64,000 nt of DNA from Paracoccaceae bacterium. Lineage in GTDB: Bacteria; Pseudomonadota; Alphaproteobacteria; Rhodobacterales; Rhodobacteraceae. The position numbers were made by a program, and so were the translations under genes. The notes beneath the pieces are model-generated. The model had not been told where the DNA came from, made no database searches, and worked only from the letters and a program-made list of their open reading frames with translations. The stretch covers positions 1 through 64,000 of the forward strand of contig JADGFD010000012.1 of the NCBI GenBank assembly GCA_016744015.1, given 5' to 3'. Positions 53,451 through 63,738 of this stretch are shown here, piece after piece (position 1 is the first letter of the stretch; each line of letters begins with the position of its first letter).

Positions 53451-56158
53451 CCAAAGGCAAAAAACGCGGAAAAACCCGCCGTCGCAAGCGCAAGGCCAGC
53501 AAGGTTGAATCCCTTTTGCGGGCGCGCGGCTCCGAGGCTTTGGGCTTTGGATTGCTGCTTTTGGCGCTGGCGCTGGCAGCGGCCTTTGCCACCTATTCCA
53601 TTGATGACCCTTCGTTTTTCAACCAGACCAGCGCCGCGCCGGGGAACCTTTTGGGGCTAGCGGGCGCTTATACGGCAGGTTTGGCACACCAAATACTGGG
53701 GGCGGGTTTTTGGGTGTTGCCGGTCATTTTTCTAGCCTATGGCCTGCGGCTTATGCTGCATTACGGGGCTAACCGTGTGGCAAAGCGGGCCATTTTTGCC
53801 CCGATTGCACTGGCGATGACCGCGATGTTTTTTTCGGCCCATGTGCCGCCATCCAATTGGGGCCATGATTATGGTTTTGGTGGCATGCTGGGGGATGCCG
53901 GGCTGAAAGGTGTGCTGGAGCTTATCCCGCTTGATGCGGCAACGGGCTTGATGCTGGTAACCTTGATTTTGGCGGCGGTGGTGCTTGTGCTTGGGTTATA
54001 TGCGCTGGGCGTTAGCCGTGCGGAGTTCCAGCTGGCATGGACGTATTTTCTAGCGGGGCTTGTTGTCATTTACTTGGGGCTGCGTGGGCTGGTGGCCAAA
54101 GTTGCGCCTTCACTCGCAGTGGGGGTGCGCAAAAGTGCGGGCACTTTGGGCGCTGGTTTGAGTGTGGCTGGGCAAAAAGGGCTGAGCGCGGCACAAGTGG
54201 CTGCGGCAGCCGCCAAAGCCAAGCGCGAAGAACAAAAACAGCATCAGGCTGCCGAGAAAGAAGCCAAGCTTAGCAAATTTGGCAGCCGGTTGGATGCCAT
54301 GCGAGAAGATCGTGGCGAGAGCGGTGCGGCCCCTGCTGAGCGGCCAGATACGGCCTCGCTTTTGGCGCGAATATCAGCCGACGCGCCGGCCGAGGTGTTG
54401 GATGGTGATGCCGTAATCGACGGCGAGATTGATGCCCCGCTTTCCGATATGCCCCGCCTTGGTGGTGTGCGCCGCGCTACAGGGCCCGTGCCTGACCCGC
54501 AAGCGGCAGTGTCTGAGCCCGCGCGCGTGGTGCCCAAGCCCGAGCCGCGGGTGAAGCACCCAACGGGCAAGCCGATTCCGAAAAGCAAAAAGGCCAAGGC
54601 GGAGGAGCAGCCGAGCTTGGGGCTGGAGCCGCGGGATGACGAGGGTTATCTTTACCCGCCGCTATCACTGCTGGAAGACCACGTGGACGTGGTGCGCCAA
54701 ACCCTGAGTGATGACGCGCTGAACGCCAATGCGCGCCTGCTGGAAACCGTGCTGGATGATTACGGTGTGAAGGGCGAAATAGTGCGGGTGCGGCCCGGCC
54801 CTGTGGTTACGATGTATGAACTGGAGCCAGCGGCGGGGCTTAAGGCCAGCCGCGTGATCGGTTTGGCCGATGATATAGCGCGCTCCATGTCTGCGCTGGC
54901 GGCGCGGGTATCTACCGTGCCGGGGCGGTCCATTATTGGTATTGAACTGCCGAATGAGCAGCGTGAAATGGTGCTGTTGCGCGAGATATTTGCCTCTAAG
55001 GCTTTTGGCGACAGCAAGCACAAGCTGCCGATGGCGCTGGGCAAGGATATTGGCGGCGAGCCGGTGGTGGTGAACCTTGCCAAAATGCCTCACCTGTTGA
55101 TTGCGGGCACAACGGGCTCGGGCAAATCGGTGGGGATCAACACCATGATCCTTTCCCTGCTTTATGCGCTTTCGCCTGAGGAATGCCGGCTGATTATGAT
55201 CGACCCGAAAATGCTGGAGCTGTCGGTGTATGACGGCATCCCGCACTTGCTTTCGCCCGTGGTGACTGACCCCAAAAAAGCCGTGGTGGCGCTGAAATGG
55301 GCCGTGGCCGAGATGGAAGAACGCTACCGGAAGATGTCCAAACTGAATGTGCGGGGGATTGAGGCGTTTAATGGCCGGATTGAGGATGCGCTGCGCAAAG
55401 GCGAGGCGTTTACGCGCACAGTGCAGACGGGCTTTGATGATGACACCGGCGAACCAGTGTTTGAAACCGAGGAATACTCGCTGGAAAAAATGCCGTATAT
55501 CGTGATTGTGGTCGACGAAATGGCCGACCTGATGATGGTGGCGGGCAAAGAGATTGAGGCTTGCATCCAACGGCTGGCGCAGATGGCGCGGGCGGCGGGG
55601 ATCCATTTGATTATGGCCACACAGCGGCCGTCGGTCGATGTGATTACCGGCACGATCAAGGCCAACTTCCCGACGCGCATCAGCTTTCAGGTGACCAGTA
55701 AAATTGACAGCCGCACTGTGCTGGGCGAGATGGGGGCCGAGCAGCTTCTGGGCAAAGGCGACATGCTATTTATGGCTGGCGGCGGGCGGATTACCCGTGT
55801 GCACGGGCCGTTTGTATCTGACCAAGAGGTTGAGGAAGTGGTGAACTGCCTGAAGGCGCAGGGCACACCTGACTATGTGTCAAGTGTGGTGGAAGGCCCA
55901 AAGGGCGGGGAGGGCGCTGATATTGACGCGGTGCTGGGCCTTGGCACCGACGAGGCTGATCGAAATGCCCTGCTTGACCAAGCCATTGCCATTGTGGCAA
56001 GAGACCGGAAATGTTCGATCTCTTATATCCAGAGAAAGCTCTCTATCGGGTATAATAAGGCAGCCAAGCTGGTGGAAGAAATGGAAGATATGGGCGTAGT
56101 TTCGCCTGCTAACCACGTGGGCAAGCGCGAGGTGCTTGTGCCGGAAAGCTCGGTTTAG
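53438..56158 (+). CDS. ftsK: DNA translocase FtsK
   Basis: 906-aa septal DNA pump that clears chromosomes and activates XerCD at dif. Basic N-terminus and about four transmembrane helices (to about residue 210), an Ala/Pro-rich linker (250-400), then the motor domain with Walker [17 protein letters not shown] (about 558), Walker [14 protein letters not shown] and the C-terminal gamma winged helix [27 protein letters not shown]. Overlaps the aminotransferase gene, so is co-translated. Confidence 0.97.
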   Translation: MALLAKGKKRGKTRRRKRKASKVESLLRARGSEALGFGLLLLALALAAAFATYSIDDPSFFNQTSAAPGNLLGLAGAYTAGLAHQILGAGFWVLPVIFLAYGLRLMLHYGANRVAKRAIFAPIALAMTAMFFSAHVPPSNWGHDYGFGGMLGDAGLKGVLELIPLDAATGLMLVTLILAAVVLVLGLYALGVSRAEFQLAWTYFLAGLVVIYLGLRGLVAKVAPSLAVGVRKSAGTLGAGLSVAGQKGLSAAQVAAAAAKAKREEQKQHQAAEKEAKLSKFGSRLDAMREDRGESGAAPAERPDTASLLARISADAPAEVLDGDAVIDGEIDAPLSDMPRLGGVRRATGPVPDPQAAVSEPARVVPKPEPRVKHPTGKPIPKSKKAKAEEQPSLGLEPRDDEGYLYPPLSLLEDHVDVVRQTLSDDALNANARLLETVLDDYGVKGEIVRVRPGPVVTMYELEPAAGLKASRVIGLADDIARSMSALAARVSTVPGRSIIGIELPNEQREMVLLREIFASKAFGDSKHKLPMALGKDIGGEPVVVNLAKMPHLLIAGTTGSGKSVGINTMILSLLYALSPEECRLIMIDPKMLELSVYDGIPHLLSPVVTDPKKAVVALKWAVAEMEERYRKMSKLNVRGIEAFNGRIEDALRKGEAFTRTVQTGFDDDTGEPVFETEEYSLEKMPYIVIVVDEMADLMMVAGKEIEACIQRLAQMARAAGIHLIMATQRPSVDVITGTIKANFPTRISFQVTSKIDSRTVLGEMGAEQLLGKGDMLFMAGGGRITRVHGPFVSDQEVEEVVNCLKAQGTPDYVSSVVEGPKGGEGADIDAVLGLGTDEADRNALLDQAIAIVARDRKCSISYIQRKLSIGYNKAAKLVEEMEDMGVVSPANHVGKREVLVPESSV

Positions 56159-56229
56159 TATCCAAGAAAGAACAGAATTTTAATATGTATCCCGTAAATT
56201 GGGGTGCCTTATATGAAAGTGGCTTTTTA

Positions 56230-56838
56230 ATGGATAGACGTTTGTTTATGGCAGGTTGCGCGGCAGTGTTGGCATCGCCTGCATTGGCGCAGAACGAGTC
56301 GATTAACCGGCTAAACACCTACCTGACGAATTTGCGTAGCGCTGTGGCAACCTTTAGGCAAGAAAACCCGGACGGCACCTCGGCCACGGGCACATTTTAT
56401 ATGAAAAAGCCCGGCAAAATGCGCTTTGAATATGATGCCCCTAGTGATTCTCTGATGGTGGCGGATGGCCGAACGCTTGCGATATTTGATGCCAAATCAA
56501 ATGTAAGCCCCCAGCGCTACCCCCAGCGCCGCACGCCGCTTTCTATGCTTTCGGCTGATGATATTGATATTACCAGCTCGATCTTTGTGCGCCGTGTCGA
56601 AGAACGGGGTGGCCGCGCTTACGTGACCATGTATGACCCTGAAAAGCCGCGCAATGGCCAGATGGTGATGATATTTGACATCAGCCCGATGCAGCTTGTT
56701 GAATGGATCCTGACCGATAAATCCGGCCTTGAAACCCATGTGTTTTTGAACGAGTTGCAAACCGGCATGGACTTGCGCAACCGCCTGTTTAGCATCGGCT
56801 GGAACATAAACGACTTCGAGAGCCGCCACGGCGATTAG
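56230..56838 (+). CDS. lolA: Outer membrane lipoprotein carrier LolA
   Basis: 202-aa periplasmic chaperone moving lipoproteins from LolCDE to the outer membrane. Signal peptide RRLFMAGCAAVLASPALAQ; mature part has TFRQENPDGTSATGTFYMKKPGKMRFEYD and a long beta-rich core. ATG 56230 gives the signal peptide at the N-terminus. Follows ftsK after about 70 bases. Confidence 0.92.
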   Translation: MDRRLFMAGCAAVLASPALAQNESINRLNTYLTNLRSAVATFRQENPDGTSATGTFYMKKPGKMRFEYDAPSDSLMVADGRTLAIFDAKSNVSPQRYPQRRTPLSMLSADDIDITSSIFVRRVEERGGRAYVTMYDPEKPRNGQMVMIFDISPMQLVEWILTDKSGLETHVFLNELQTGMDLRNRLFSIGWNINDFESRHGD

Positions 56839-57237
56839 TTTGCCTCTCGCTCGGAGGGGGCAAGCCCCCACTCGGGATAGGCACTTTATCAGCAAACTGA
56901 ACAGTGTTTGCCGACGGCGCTGGCCTCGCTACGCTCGGTGGGTGGTCTGTTTGATCAGCGCACCAAGTAGCTAGGCTGTTGGGCGTTTTGTATTCTAGCC
57001 TCACCCATATAAGATGAAGGCAACCAGTCGCTCGAGATAGGTACTATTTTATGAATCAACCATTCTCGGATTGCAAATTGTTTGATTGGTTCAGATACTC
57101 TTCACTCTTTCACAAATACTCACCTACCCTCGCCGCACGCACCACCGTTGCAGCGCGGCGCGAGACAGATGTTGCCACGGGCGCAAGGGTTGACGCGCCG
57201 CTAGGGCCGAGCGAAGCGAGGCGTCAGGGCTATGCAG
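56839..57237. other. Gene-free spacer with hairpin-rich repeats
   Basis: I see no credible gene in these 400 bases. GC-rich hairpin-forming segments appear near 56843-56885 (GGGGGC/GCCCCC), and TGACGC...GCGTCA at 57191-57226. An AT-rich stretch lies at about 57050-57125. Short frames here lack ribosome sites. Confidence 0.6.
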
Positions 57238-57238
57238 G

Positions 57239-57271
57239 AAAAAAGCCGCTCCCTAGAGGGCGCGGCTTTTT
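57239..57271 (-). terminator. Terminator of DsrC-like gene
   Basis: AAAAGCCGC with GCGGCTTTT and inner CCC/GGG. On the minus strand it ends in a T-run, 22 bases after the DsrC-like gene. Confidence 0.85.
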
Positions 57272-57292
57272 CAATTCAAAACAGATTGTGCT

Positions 57293-57631
57293 TTAATACC
57301 CACCCTTACGGCGGCTTTCTGGCAGGCCAGCAATTTTGCCGCCTTGCTTGGAAGGGTCGCCCGGGAAAAGCTCATAAACATCGCGCTGGCTCAGCTTTTC
57401 GCCCCATGCGGCGCTCATCGCTTTCACGATTTTGCGCGTATTTGGGTGCACACCGCCGCCCTGAAAATACTCTTCCCGTAGGAAGTTAATTAGATCCCAG
57501 TGCTTTTCGGTCAGCTCGATATTGTCGGCTGCGGCCATCGCATTTGCCATTTCCTCCGACCAGTCCTCGTGGTTTTCAAGGTGGCCGTTATCGTTGGTTG
57601 CGTATTCAGTTCCGTTAAATTCAAATGCCAT
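57293..57631 (-). CDS. DsrC/TusE-like protein lacking redox cysteines
   Basis: 112-aa DsrC-fold protein: HWDLINFLREEYFQGGGVHPNTRKIVKAM and DVYELFPGDPSKQGGKIAGLP match dsrC at 31870, but the arm reads SKQGGKIAGLPESRRKGGY, with Gly in place of the first Cys and no penultimate Cys. Such cysteine-free members have been grouped as regulatory sulfur-related (RspA-type). Start 57631 (MAFEFNGTEY) follows GGGGAG. Located 25 kb from the dsr operon, next to an aldo/keto reductase gene. Confidence 0.88.
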   Translation of the reverse strand: MAFEFNGTEYATNDNGHLENHEDWSEEMANAMAAADNIELTEKHWDLINFLREEYFQGGGVHPNTRKIVKAMSAAWGEKLSQRDVYELFPGDPSKQGGKIAGLPESRRKGGY

Positions 57632-57703
57632 TGTCATCTCCCCGATTAGCATGTGAGAATTGCAAGTATTCAAATAACACAATTTGAAGCGCTTGCAACT
57701 GTG

Positions 57704-58747
57704 TCACATCGGCATAGGGGTGCGGCGATAGATCGCTTGGATGCCTTCCAGAACCTCATCGGACAACTTTAACTCTGCCCCCTTAAGCAGATGCGCAAGC
57801 TGGCTCGAGGTTGTGGCCCCAACAATTGACGCGGCCATAAACGGGCGGGAGGTGCAGAAGGCGAGCGCCATATGCACAGGGTCCAGCCCATGCGCGGTGG
57901 CCAGCGCTACGTACTCATCCGCCACGCTCAGGCTCTGCGGGCTAAGCCGCCCGCCAAGCTCAGCGTTATGGCTACGGCGCGAGCCTTGCGGGATGGTATC
58001 ACCGCTGTATTTGCCCGTAAGCAAGCCGGTAGCGAGCGGGGAAAAGGCGAGCAGGCCAACTTCTTCGTGGTGGCTTAGCTCGGCGAGGTCTAGGTCATAA
58101 TGACGGCAGAGCAGCGAATATTCGTTTTGGATGGTGGCGACGCGGGGCAGGCCTTGGGCCTCTGCAATACGCAGAAATTGCGCGGTGCCCCATGCGCTTT
58201 CATTAGAAAGGCCGATATGGCGAATTTTTCCGGCATCCACCAGCCTGCCAAGGGTTTCGAGCACGTCAGAAATATGCGCCAAGGAATCGGCCGTGTCCTG
58301 CCCTGCCGCGCTAAAGGTCCAGTTTTGGCGGAAGTGGTAGGAGCCACGATTGGGCCAGTGGAGCTGATAAAGGTCGATAGTATCGGTTTTGAGGCGCTTG
58401 AGGCTGGCTTCCACGGCGGTGATAATGGTTTCAGGCGAAATGGGGGCGCCATTGCGGATGGCCTTGGCCCCGCTGCCAGCCACCTTGGTGGCGATCAGCA
58501 CATCATTCCGCCGCCCTGATTTCTCTAGCCAGTTGCCGACAATTGCCTCGCTATTGCCGCAGGTTTCGGCGGCAATCGGGTTAACGGGGTAAAGCTCGGC
58601 GGTATCAATCAGGTTAATGCCCGCCTCGACGGCTATATCAAGCTGGCGGTGGGCATCGGCCTCGGGTGTTTGGGTGCCAAACGTCATGGTGCCGAGGGAA
58701 AACGGGTGGGTTTTTAGGCCAGTGCGGCCAATGGGGCGGGTTTGCAT
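57704..58747 (-). CDS. Aldo/keto reductase (Tas-like)
   Basis: 347-aa NADP-dependent oxidoreductase with the AKR tetrad: Asp and Tyr in LIDTAELYPV, Lys in VLIATKVAG, His in YQLHWPNRG. SNESAWG and VGATTSSQLAHLL are NADP-binding segments. Relatives of E. coli Tas. Substrate unknown. Monocistronic or leading to the DsrC-like gene 72 bases downstream. Confidence 0.92.
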   Translation of the reverse strand: MQTRPIGRTGLKTHPFSLGTMTFGTQTPEADAHRQLDIAVEAGINLIDTAELYPVNPIAAETCGNSEAIVGNWLEKSGRRNDVLIATKVAGSGAKAIRNGAPISPETIITAVEASLKRLKTDTIDLYQLHWPNRGSYHFRQNWTFSAAGQDTADSLAHISDVLETLGRLVDAGKIRHIGLSNESAWGTAQFLRIAEAQGLPRVATIQNEYSLLCRHYDLDLAELSHHEEVGLLAFSPLATGLLTGKYSGDTIPQGSRRSHNAELGGRLSPQSLSVADEYVALATAHGLDPVHMALAFCTSRPFMAASIVGATTSSQLAHLLKGAELKLSDEVLEGIQAIYRRTPMPM

Positions 58748-58846
58748 GAGCGGTTCCTTTTGCTTTTGGCCAGCCTAGCTGAGCTTGCCGCAAAGGAAAA
58801 GCATTGAAGGGTTGTTCTGGCGCGGGCTTGCCCTTACATATTCCCC

Positions 58847-59626
58847 ATGAAAAACCCTATGAAAATGTTTAAATCCTCCCCGAAAGTTGCTGTGATCCGT
58901 CTGAATGGCGCGATTGGCACCGGGCGAAATTCGCTGACCGATGCCGCTTTGGCCCCGCTGATTGAAAAGGCCTTTGCCAAGGGGAAATTGAAAGCCGTGG
59001 TGCTGCAAATCAACTCCCCCGGCGGCTCGCCCACGCAATCAGCGCTGATAGCGGCGCGCATTCGCAGGCTGGCGGCCGAAAAAGAGCTGCCGGTTTTTGC
59101 CTTTGTTGAGGATGTGGCGGCCTCGGGCGGCTATTGGCTAGCCACGGCGGCAGACGAGATTTTTGCCGATGACAACTCGGTGCTCGGCTCTATTGGCGTG
59201 ATCTCTGGCGGCTTTGGCTTTCATGAGTTGATTAAAGCACACGGGATCGAGCGGCGGGTGCATACGGCGGGCGAAAGCAAGTCGATGATGGACCCGTTTA
59301 GGCCCGAAAAGCCCGAAGACATTGAGCGACTAGAACGGGTGCTGGAGCAGATTCATCAGAACTTTATTGCGCAGGTGAAAGGCCGGCGCGGGGAGAGGCT
59401 GAGAGGTGACGACCTGTTTACGGGCGAGATTTGGATCGGGCAAGCGGCGGTGGATAACGGGTTGATAGATGGCCTTGGCCATATGGTGCCGGTGATGAAA
59501 GCGCGCTTTGGCGATGAGGTTGACTTTAAGATTTACGGCCAGAAAAAGGGCTTGCTCAGTCGCTTTGGGGCTACAATTTTGGCCCAGATTGAGGAGCGCA
59601 GCCTATGGGCGCGCTTCGGGCTGTAG
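58847..59626 (+). CDS. S49 family serine peptidase (SppA/SohB-like)
   Basis: 259-aa signal peptide peptidase-like protease. Catalytic Ser in DVAASGGYWLATAADEIFAD, Lys in TAGESKSMMDPF, and the INSPGGSPTQS substrate loop. No membrane anchor is visible, so cytoplasmic or peripheral. Short form, about half of SppA. Followed by a small zinc-ribbon gene and the antiporter gene in one transcript. Confidence 0.92.
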   Translation: MKNPMKMFKSSPKVAVIRLNGAIGTGRNSLTDAALAPLIEKAFAKGKLKAVVLQINSPGGSPTQSALIAARIRRLAAEKELPVFAFVEDVAASGGYWLATAADEIFADDNSVLGSIGVISGGFGFHELIKAHGIERRVHTAGESKSMMDPFRPEKPEDIERLERVLEQIHQNFIAQVKGRRGERLRGDDLFTGEIWIGQAAVDNGLIDGLGHMVPVMKARFGDEVDFKIYGQKKGLLSRFGATILAQIEERSLWARFGL

Positions 59627-59630
59627 CGCC

Positions 59631-59804
59631 ATGTTTTTGAAAATTGTTGTCATATTTTTGCTGGTGATGATGCTGGTCGGCATGGCCGGAAAGCTTTTTA
59701 ACCCTGATGCAAAACCCAAAAACCTGGCCGGAAAATGCCCGCAATGCGGCGGTTTTCTGATTGGCAAAGGGCCGTGCCAGGCCTGTGCAAAGAAGGGTAA
59801 ATAA
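59631..59804 (+). CDS. Small membrane-anchored zinc-ribbon protein
   Basis: 57 aa: a hydrophobic helix FLKIVVIFLLVMMLVGMAGK, then a Cys4 ribbon CPQCGGFLIGKGPCQAC. Starts four bases after the peptidase stop, and its TAA overlaps the antiporter ATG (TAATG). Role unknown; it is conserved-looking and coupled on both sides. Confidence 0.8.
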   Translation: MFLKIVVIFLLVMMLVGMAGKLFNPDAKPKNLAGKCPQCGGFLIGKGPCQACAKKGK

Positions 59805-60760
59805 TGGCGTTTTTGATGGTAGGCAGCGGGCTGATACTCTTGGTTTTGGCGGGAGACTTTCTGGTTAAAGGGGCGGTGGGGTTAAGCCTGAAGCTTGGTG
59901 TGCCTACGCTTGTGGTCAGCGTGACCATCGTGGGCTTTGGCACTTCGGCTCCCGAAATGCTGATCGCCGTGCAATCGGCTTTAGATGGCGCGCCGGGCAT
60001 TGCGCTTGGCAATGTTGTGGGCTCTAACACCGCCAATGTGCTTTTGGTGCTCGGCTTTCCGGCCCTGCTTTATACGCTTGATACCTCCACCTCTGATACC
60101 CGCCGGATTTACCTGATGATGATGGGCGTTTCGGTGATTTTTATCGCGCTCGGCTTTATGGGGCCGCTGCATTTCTGGCATGGCGCGGTGTTGCTCGGGC
60201 TGCTTGGCGTTATGCTGTGGGATAACCTGCATTCGGCGATGTGCTCGCGGGCTGAGGCCAAGGCGGATAGCACCGCCGATTTGGCAGCGCTTCAGGGCAT
60301 TCGCCGTGATATGGCGGGCTGGCGCATGGGGTTTTACTTGATTTTGGGCATGGTGGGCCTGCCTTTGGGGGCCCAACTCATGATCGAAGGCTCGCTGATG
60401 GTGGCTGAGCGCTTTGGCCTCGGAGAAGAGGTGATTGGCCTGACACTGGTGGCGATCGGCACCTCTTTGCCTGAGTTGGCAACGACGACGGTGGCGGCGT
60501 TACGGCGCGAGGCTGATGTGGCTTTGGGCAATGTCATTGGCTCGAATATGTTTAACTTGCTGGCGATCATGGGGGTGACCAGCTTTTTTGGCCCGCTGCC
60601 CGTGGCGCAGGAATTCCTGACCCTCGATTTTTGGATCATGCTCGGGGCGTCGGCCCTGCTCGGGGTGTTTGTGTTTACAAAGATCAAAATGGGGCGGGGT
60701 TGGGGCGTTGCGTTTTTGGGGTTGTATGTGGTTTATATGGTCTACCTTTTGGGGAGATAG
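59804..60760 (+). CDS. Calcium/sodium antiporter (YrbG family)
   Basis: 318-aa CaCA-family exchanger with about ten helices and the two inverted alpha-repeats: GFGTSAPEMLIAVQSAL with ALGNVVGSNTANVLLVLG, and AIGTSLPELATTTVAAL with ALGNVIGSNMFNLLAIMG. Uses the Na+ (or H+) gradient to export Ca2+. Start overlaps the previous stop. Confidence 0.93.
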   Translation: MAFLMVGSGLILLVLAGDFLVKGAVGLSLKLGVPTLVVSVTIVGFGTSAPEMLIAVQSALDGAPGIALGNVVGSNTANVLLVLGFPALLYTLDTSTSDTRRIYLMMMGVSVIFIALGFMGPLHFWHGAVLLGLLGVMLWDNLHSAMCSRAEAKADSTADLAALQGIRRDMAGWRMGFYLILGMVGLPLGAQLMIEGSLMVAERFGLGEEVIGLTLVAIGTSLPELATTTVAALRREADVALGNVIGSNMFNLLAIMGVTSFFGPLPVAQEFLTLDFWIMLGASALLGVFVFTKIKMGRGWGVAFLGLYVVYMVYLLGR

Positions 60761-60763
60761 ACG

Positions 60764-61537
60764 ATGGCAGCAGCACTTATAACCGGCGGCGCGGTGCGCT
60801 TGGGCAGGGCGATGGCCTTACATTTGGCAGGGCGCGGGGCCGATGTGGTGGTGCATTATGCCAGCTCTGAAGGGCCGGCGGCGGCGGTGGTGGCCGAGGC
60901 GCGGGCGCTGGGGGTAAATGCGGTGGCCTTGCAGGCAGATTTGCTGGATGCGGGTGCGGTGGCAGAGCTGGTGCCACGGGCGGCAGCGGCTTTGGGCAAG
61001 CCGCTGGATGTTTTGGTCAATAACGCCTCTATTTTTGAATATGACAATCTGGAAAGTGCGACACCGGAAAGCTGGGCGCGGCATGTGGATTCCAACCTGC
61101 GCGCGCCGGTTTTCCTTACGCAAGCCTTTGCGGGGCAGGCGCCGGCGCTGGGCTTTGATGGCGAGCCGCTGGCAATGGCGAATGTGATCAATATGATTGA
61201 TCAGCGGGTGCGCAAACCAACGCCGGAATTCATGACGTATAGCCTTGCTAAGGCGGGGCTTTGGGCGTTTACTAAGACGGCGGCGCAGGCATTGGCGCCG
61301 CGCATTCGGGTAAATGGCATTGGCCCGGGGCCAACGCTGCGCGGCACGCGGCAGACTGAAGAACACTTCGCAAACCAGCGAAAAGCCACGATTTTAGAGC
61401 GTGGGTCTGACCCAACCGAGATTTGCCGCGCGATGGATTTTATACTGGATTCACCCGGATTTACCGGCCAGCTTTTGTGTATGGACGGCGGCCAGCACCT
61501 TGCTTGGCAGACGCCAGATATTCTCGGGCCGGAGTGA
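60764..61537 (+). CDS. Short-chain dehydrogenase/reductase
   Basis: 257-aa Rossmann enzyme. Cofactor motif LITGGAVRLGRAMALHLAGR with an Arg-type TGxxxRxG pattern as in pteridine reductase-like members, NNAS, and the active Tyr-Lys in MTYSLAKAGLWAF. GFTGQLLCMDGGQHL ends the chain. FolM-like activity (dihydrofolate or dihydromonapterin) is possible, not proven. Begins three bases after the antiporter. Confidence 0.88.
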   Translation: MAAALITGGAVRLGRAMALHLAGRGADVVVHYASSEGPAAAVVAEARALGVNAVALQADLLDAGAVAELVPRAAAALGKPLDVLVNNASIFEYDNLESATPESWARHVDSNLRAPVFLTQAFAGQAPALGFDGEPLAMANVINMIDQRVRKPTPEFMTYSLAKAGLWAFTKTAAQALAPRIRVNGIGPGPTLRGTRQTEEHFANQRKATILERGSDPTEICRAMDFILDSPGFTGQLLCMDGGQHLAWQTPDILGPE

Positions 61538-61699
61538 GTTGTCCACTTTTTAGGGTGCCGTTCACAAAGCAGTAAGATTTCCGTAATGGAATCAAGGATT
61601 TACCACATCGCAAAATAATTACCGTTATTTATCAGTGGGTTGAAAAACTGCCTAAAATTTATGCAATGTGACCAAGCATGCTAAAAATAAGGAAAAATC

Positions 61700-61735
61700 G
61701 GCAACGGACTGCCGTTGCCCACAGAGTTATCCACA
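61700..61735. other. Hairpin and single DnaA-box-like site upstream of uvrC
   Basis: GGCAACGG/CCGTTGCC hairpin (61700-61719) followed by TTATCCACA (61727-61735), a perfect DnaA-box match. Only one such box is seen in the 275-bp spacer, which otherwise holds no gene. Confidence 0.5.
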
Positions 61736-61812
61736 GGAACGGTGGATGCCTTTTCTCTTGATTTCGAGCGATCAAGGGTGCACCCGCACAGAGAATCATC
61801 TATGTTCATGTT

Positions 61813-63711
61813 ATGAGCCATAATCAGCCAAAAACCGAGTTTATTGAGGAGGGCGTGCCGAAAAGCGCACTGCGCGGGCATGAGGTGATTAAAGGCTACC
61901 TTAAGCAGCTTGATACCTCGCCGGGGGTCTACCGTATGCTGGATGCATCGGGCGGCGTGCTTTACGTGGGTAAAGCGCGGCAATTGCGCAACAGGGTTTC
62001 AAGCTATGCACGGCCTACGGGGCATTCAGCGCGGATTGGCCGGATGATTTCGGCCACGGCCAGCATGATGTTTTTAACCACGCGCACGGAGACCGAAGCG
62101 CTGCTTTTGGAGCAAAACCTGATCAAGCAGCTGAAGCCGCGCTATAATGTGCTGCTGCGCGACGATAAATCCTTCCCGAGTATTTTGGTGACGACGGAAC
62201 ACAGTTTTCCGCAGATCAAAAAACACCGGGGGGCGCGGCGGGAAAAGGGCAAATACTTTGGCCCGTTTGCCTCTAATGGCGCGGTAAACCGGACGTTGGC
62301 ACAGCTCGAACGGGTGTTTTTGCTGCGCAATTGCTCGGACGCTGATTTTGAGGGGCGCACGCGGGCCTGTTTGCAATACCAGATCAAACGCTGCTCGGGG
62401 CCGTGCGTGGGGCATATTTCGGCTGATGAATATGGGGCGCTGGTAAATGAGGGGCTGGATTTTCTGGGCGGAAAATCAAGTGATATTCAGCAGCGGTTAG
62501 CGCTGGAGATGCGCGGCGCTTCGGAAAATATGGAATATGAAAAGGCGGGCGCTATTCGCGACCGGCTGGCAGCGATGGCGCAAGTGCAGGTTTCTCAGGG
62601 GGTGAACCCTGCGGGGGTTTCGCAGGCTGATGTGATAGCGCTGCACCAAGAGGGCGGGCAGGCCTGTGTGCAGGTGTTTTTCATTCGGGCCAATCAGAAT
62701 TGGGGTAATAGGGCTTATTACCCGCGCACCGGTGGCTCTGCCGATGCGGCTGAAATCCTTGAGGCCTTTATGGTGCAGTTTTATGATAACAAGCCGCCGC
62801 CGCCGCTGATTTTGCTCAGTGAGGCCGTGGAACGGCCCGACATGCTGGAGGAGGCGTTTAGCGCCAAGGCCAGCCGGAAGGTCGCGCTTTTAATGCCACA
62901 ACGGGGCGAGAAAAAGGAGCTGGTGGATAATGCGCTGCGCAATGCGCGGGAGGCCTTGGGACGGAAGCTGGCCGAGAGCGCTTCGCAGGCGCGGCTGCTG
63001 GAGGGGTTGGCCAAGGCTTTTGGCTTGCCGGCCGCGCCGCAGCGGATCGAGATTTATGATAACTCGCATATTCAGGGCGCGCATGCGGTGGGCGCGATGG
63101 TGGTGGCGGGGCCGGAGGGCTGGATGAAGTCGTCATACCGGAAGTTTAACATTAAGGGTGATGACATAACGCCGGGCGATGATTTTGGCATGATGAAAGA
63201 GGTGTTGACACGGCGCTTCCATAGGCTGGTGAAGGAAGACCCTGACCGTGAGAAGGGCCTGTGGCCAGACCTTTTGCTGATCGACGGTGGCGCAGGGCAG
63301 GTGAGTGCCGTGCGCGAAGTGATGACGAAAATGGGCGTTGAGGGCATTGCTATGGTGGGCGTGGCCAAGGGGGTGGACCGTGATGCGGGCAAAGAAGAGT
63401 TTCATGTATCTGGACGGCGCCCCTTTGCGCTGCCCTACCGCGACCCCGTACTTTATTTTGTGCAGCGCTTGCGCGATGAGGCCCACCGTTTCGCTATTGG
63501 CACGCACCGCGCCAAGCGGAGCAAAGCCATTGGGGCCACGCCGCTCGACGGCGTGCCGGGCGTGGGAGCAACGCGCAAACGGGCTTTGCTGGCGCATTTT
63601 GGCTCAGCCAAGGCGGCCTCGCGAGCTGATTTGGCAGATTTAAAGGCTGTGGACGGGATTTCTGCTAAAATGGCTGAAACCATCTATTCATATTTCCATG
63701 AAAATGGTTAA
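61813..63711 (+). CDS. uvrC: Excinuclease ABC subunit C
   Basis: 632-aa nucleotide-excision-repair nuclease that incises both sides of a lesion with UvrAB. GIY-YIG domain [20 protein letters not shown] (about residue 33), UVR motif [20 protein letters not shown] (about 237), RNase H-like 5' nuclease region [19 protein letters not shown] and [12 protein letters not shown], and C-terminal Hh[21 protein letters not shown]. Upstream of pgsA, as usual. Confidence 0.98.
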   Translation: MSHNQPKTEFIEEGVPKSALRGHEVIKGYLKQLDTSPGVYRMLDASGGVLYVGKARQLRNRVSSYARPTGHSARIGRMISATASMMFLTTRTETEALLLEQNLIKQLKPRYNVLLRDDKSFPSILVTTEHSFPQIKKHRGARREKGKYFGPFASNGAVNRTLAQLERVFLLRNCSDADFEGRTRACLQYQIKRCSGPCVGHISADEYGALVNEGLDFLGGKSSDIQQRLALEMRGASENMEYEKAGAIRDRLAAMAQVQVSQGVNPAGVSQADVIALHQEGGQACVQVFFIRANQNWGNRAYYPRTGGSADAAEILEAFMVQFYDNKPPPPLILLSEAVERPDMLEEAFSAKASRKVALLMPQRGEKKELVDNALRNAREALGRKLAESASQARLLEGLAKAFGLPAAPQRIEIYDNSHIQGAHAVGAMVVAGPEGWMKSSYRKFNIKGDDITPGDDFGMMKEVLTRRFHRLVKEDPDREKGLWPDLLLIDGGAGQVSAVREVMTKMGVEGIAMVGVAKGVDRDAGKEEFHVSGRRPFALPYRDPVLYFVQRLRDEAHRFAIGTHRAKRSKAIGATPLDGVPGVGATRKRALLAHFGSAKAASRADLADLKAVDGISAKMAETIYSYFHENG

Positions 63712-63738
63712 GGTTATGCAAAACCTAGAGGGCGCTTC

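Noticed and set aside
54665-55606. 313-codon His-rich open frame on the minus strand
   Set aside because: Antisense shadow of the FtsK motor domain.
61727-61735. DnaA box as a chromosome or plasmid origin
   Set aside because: Only a single box, no AT-rich unwinding region with multiple sites, and no dnaA, repABC or parAB genes nearby.
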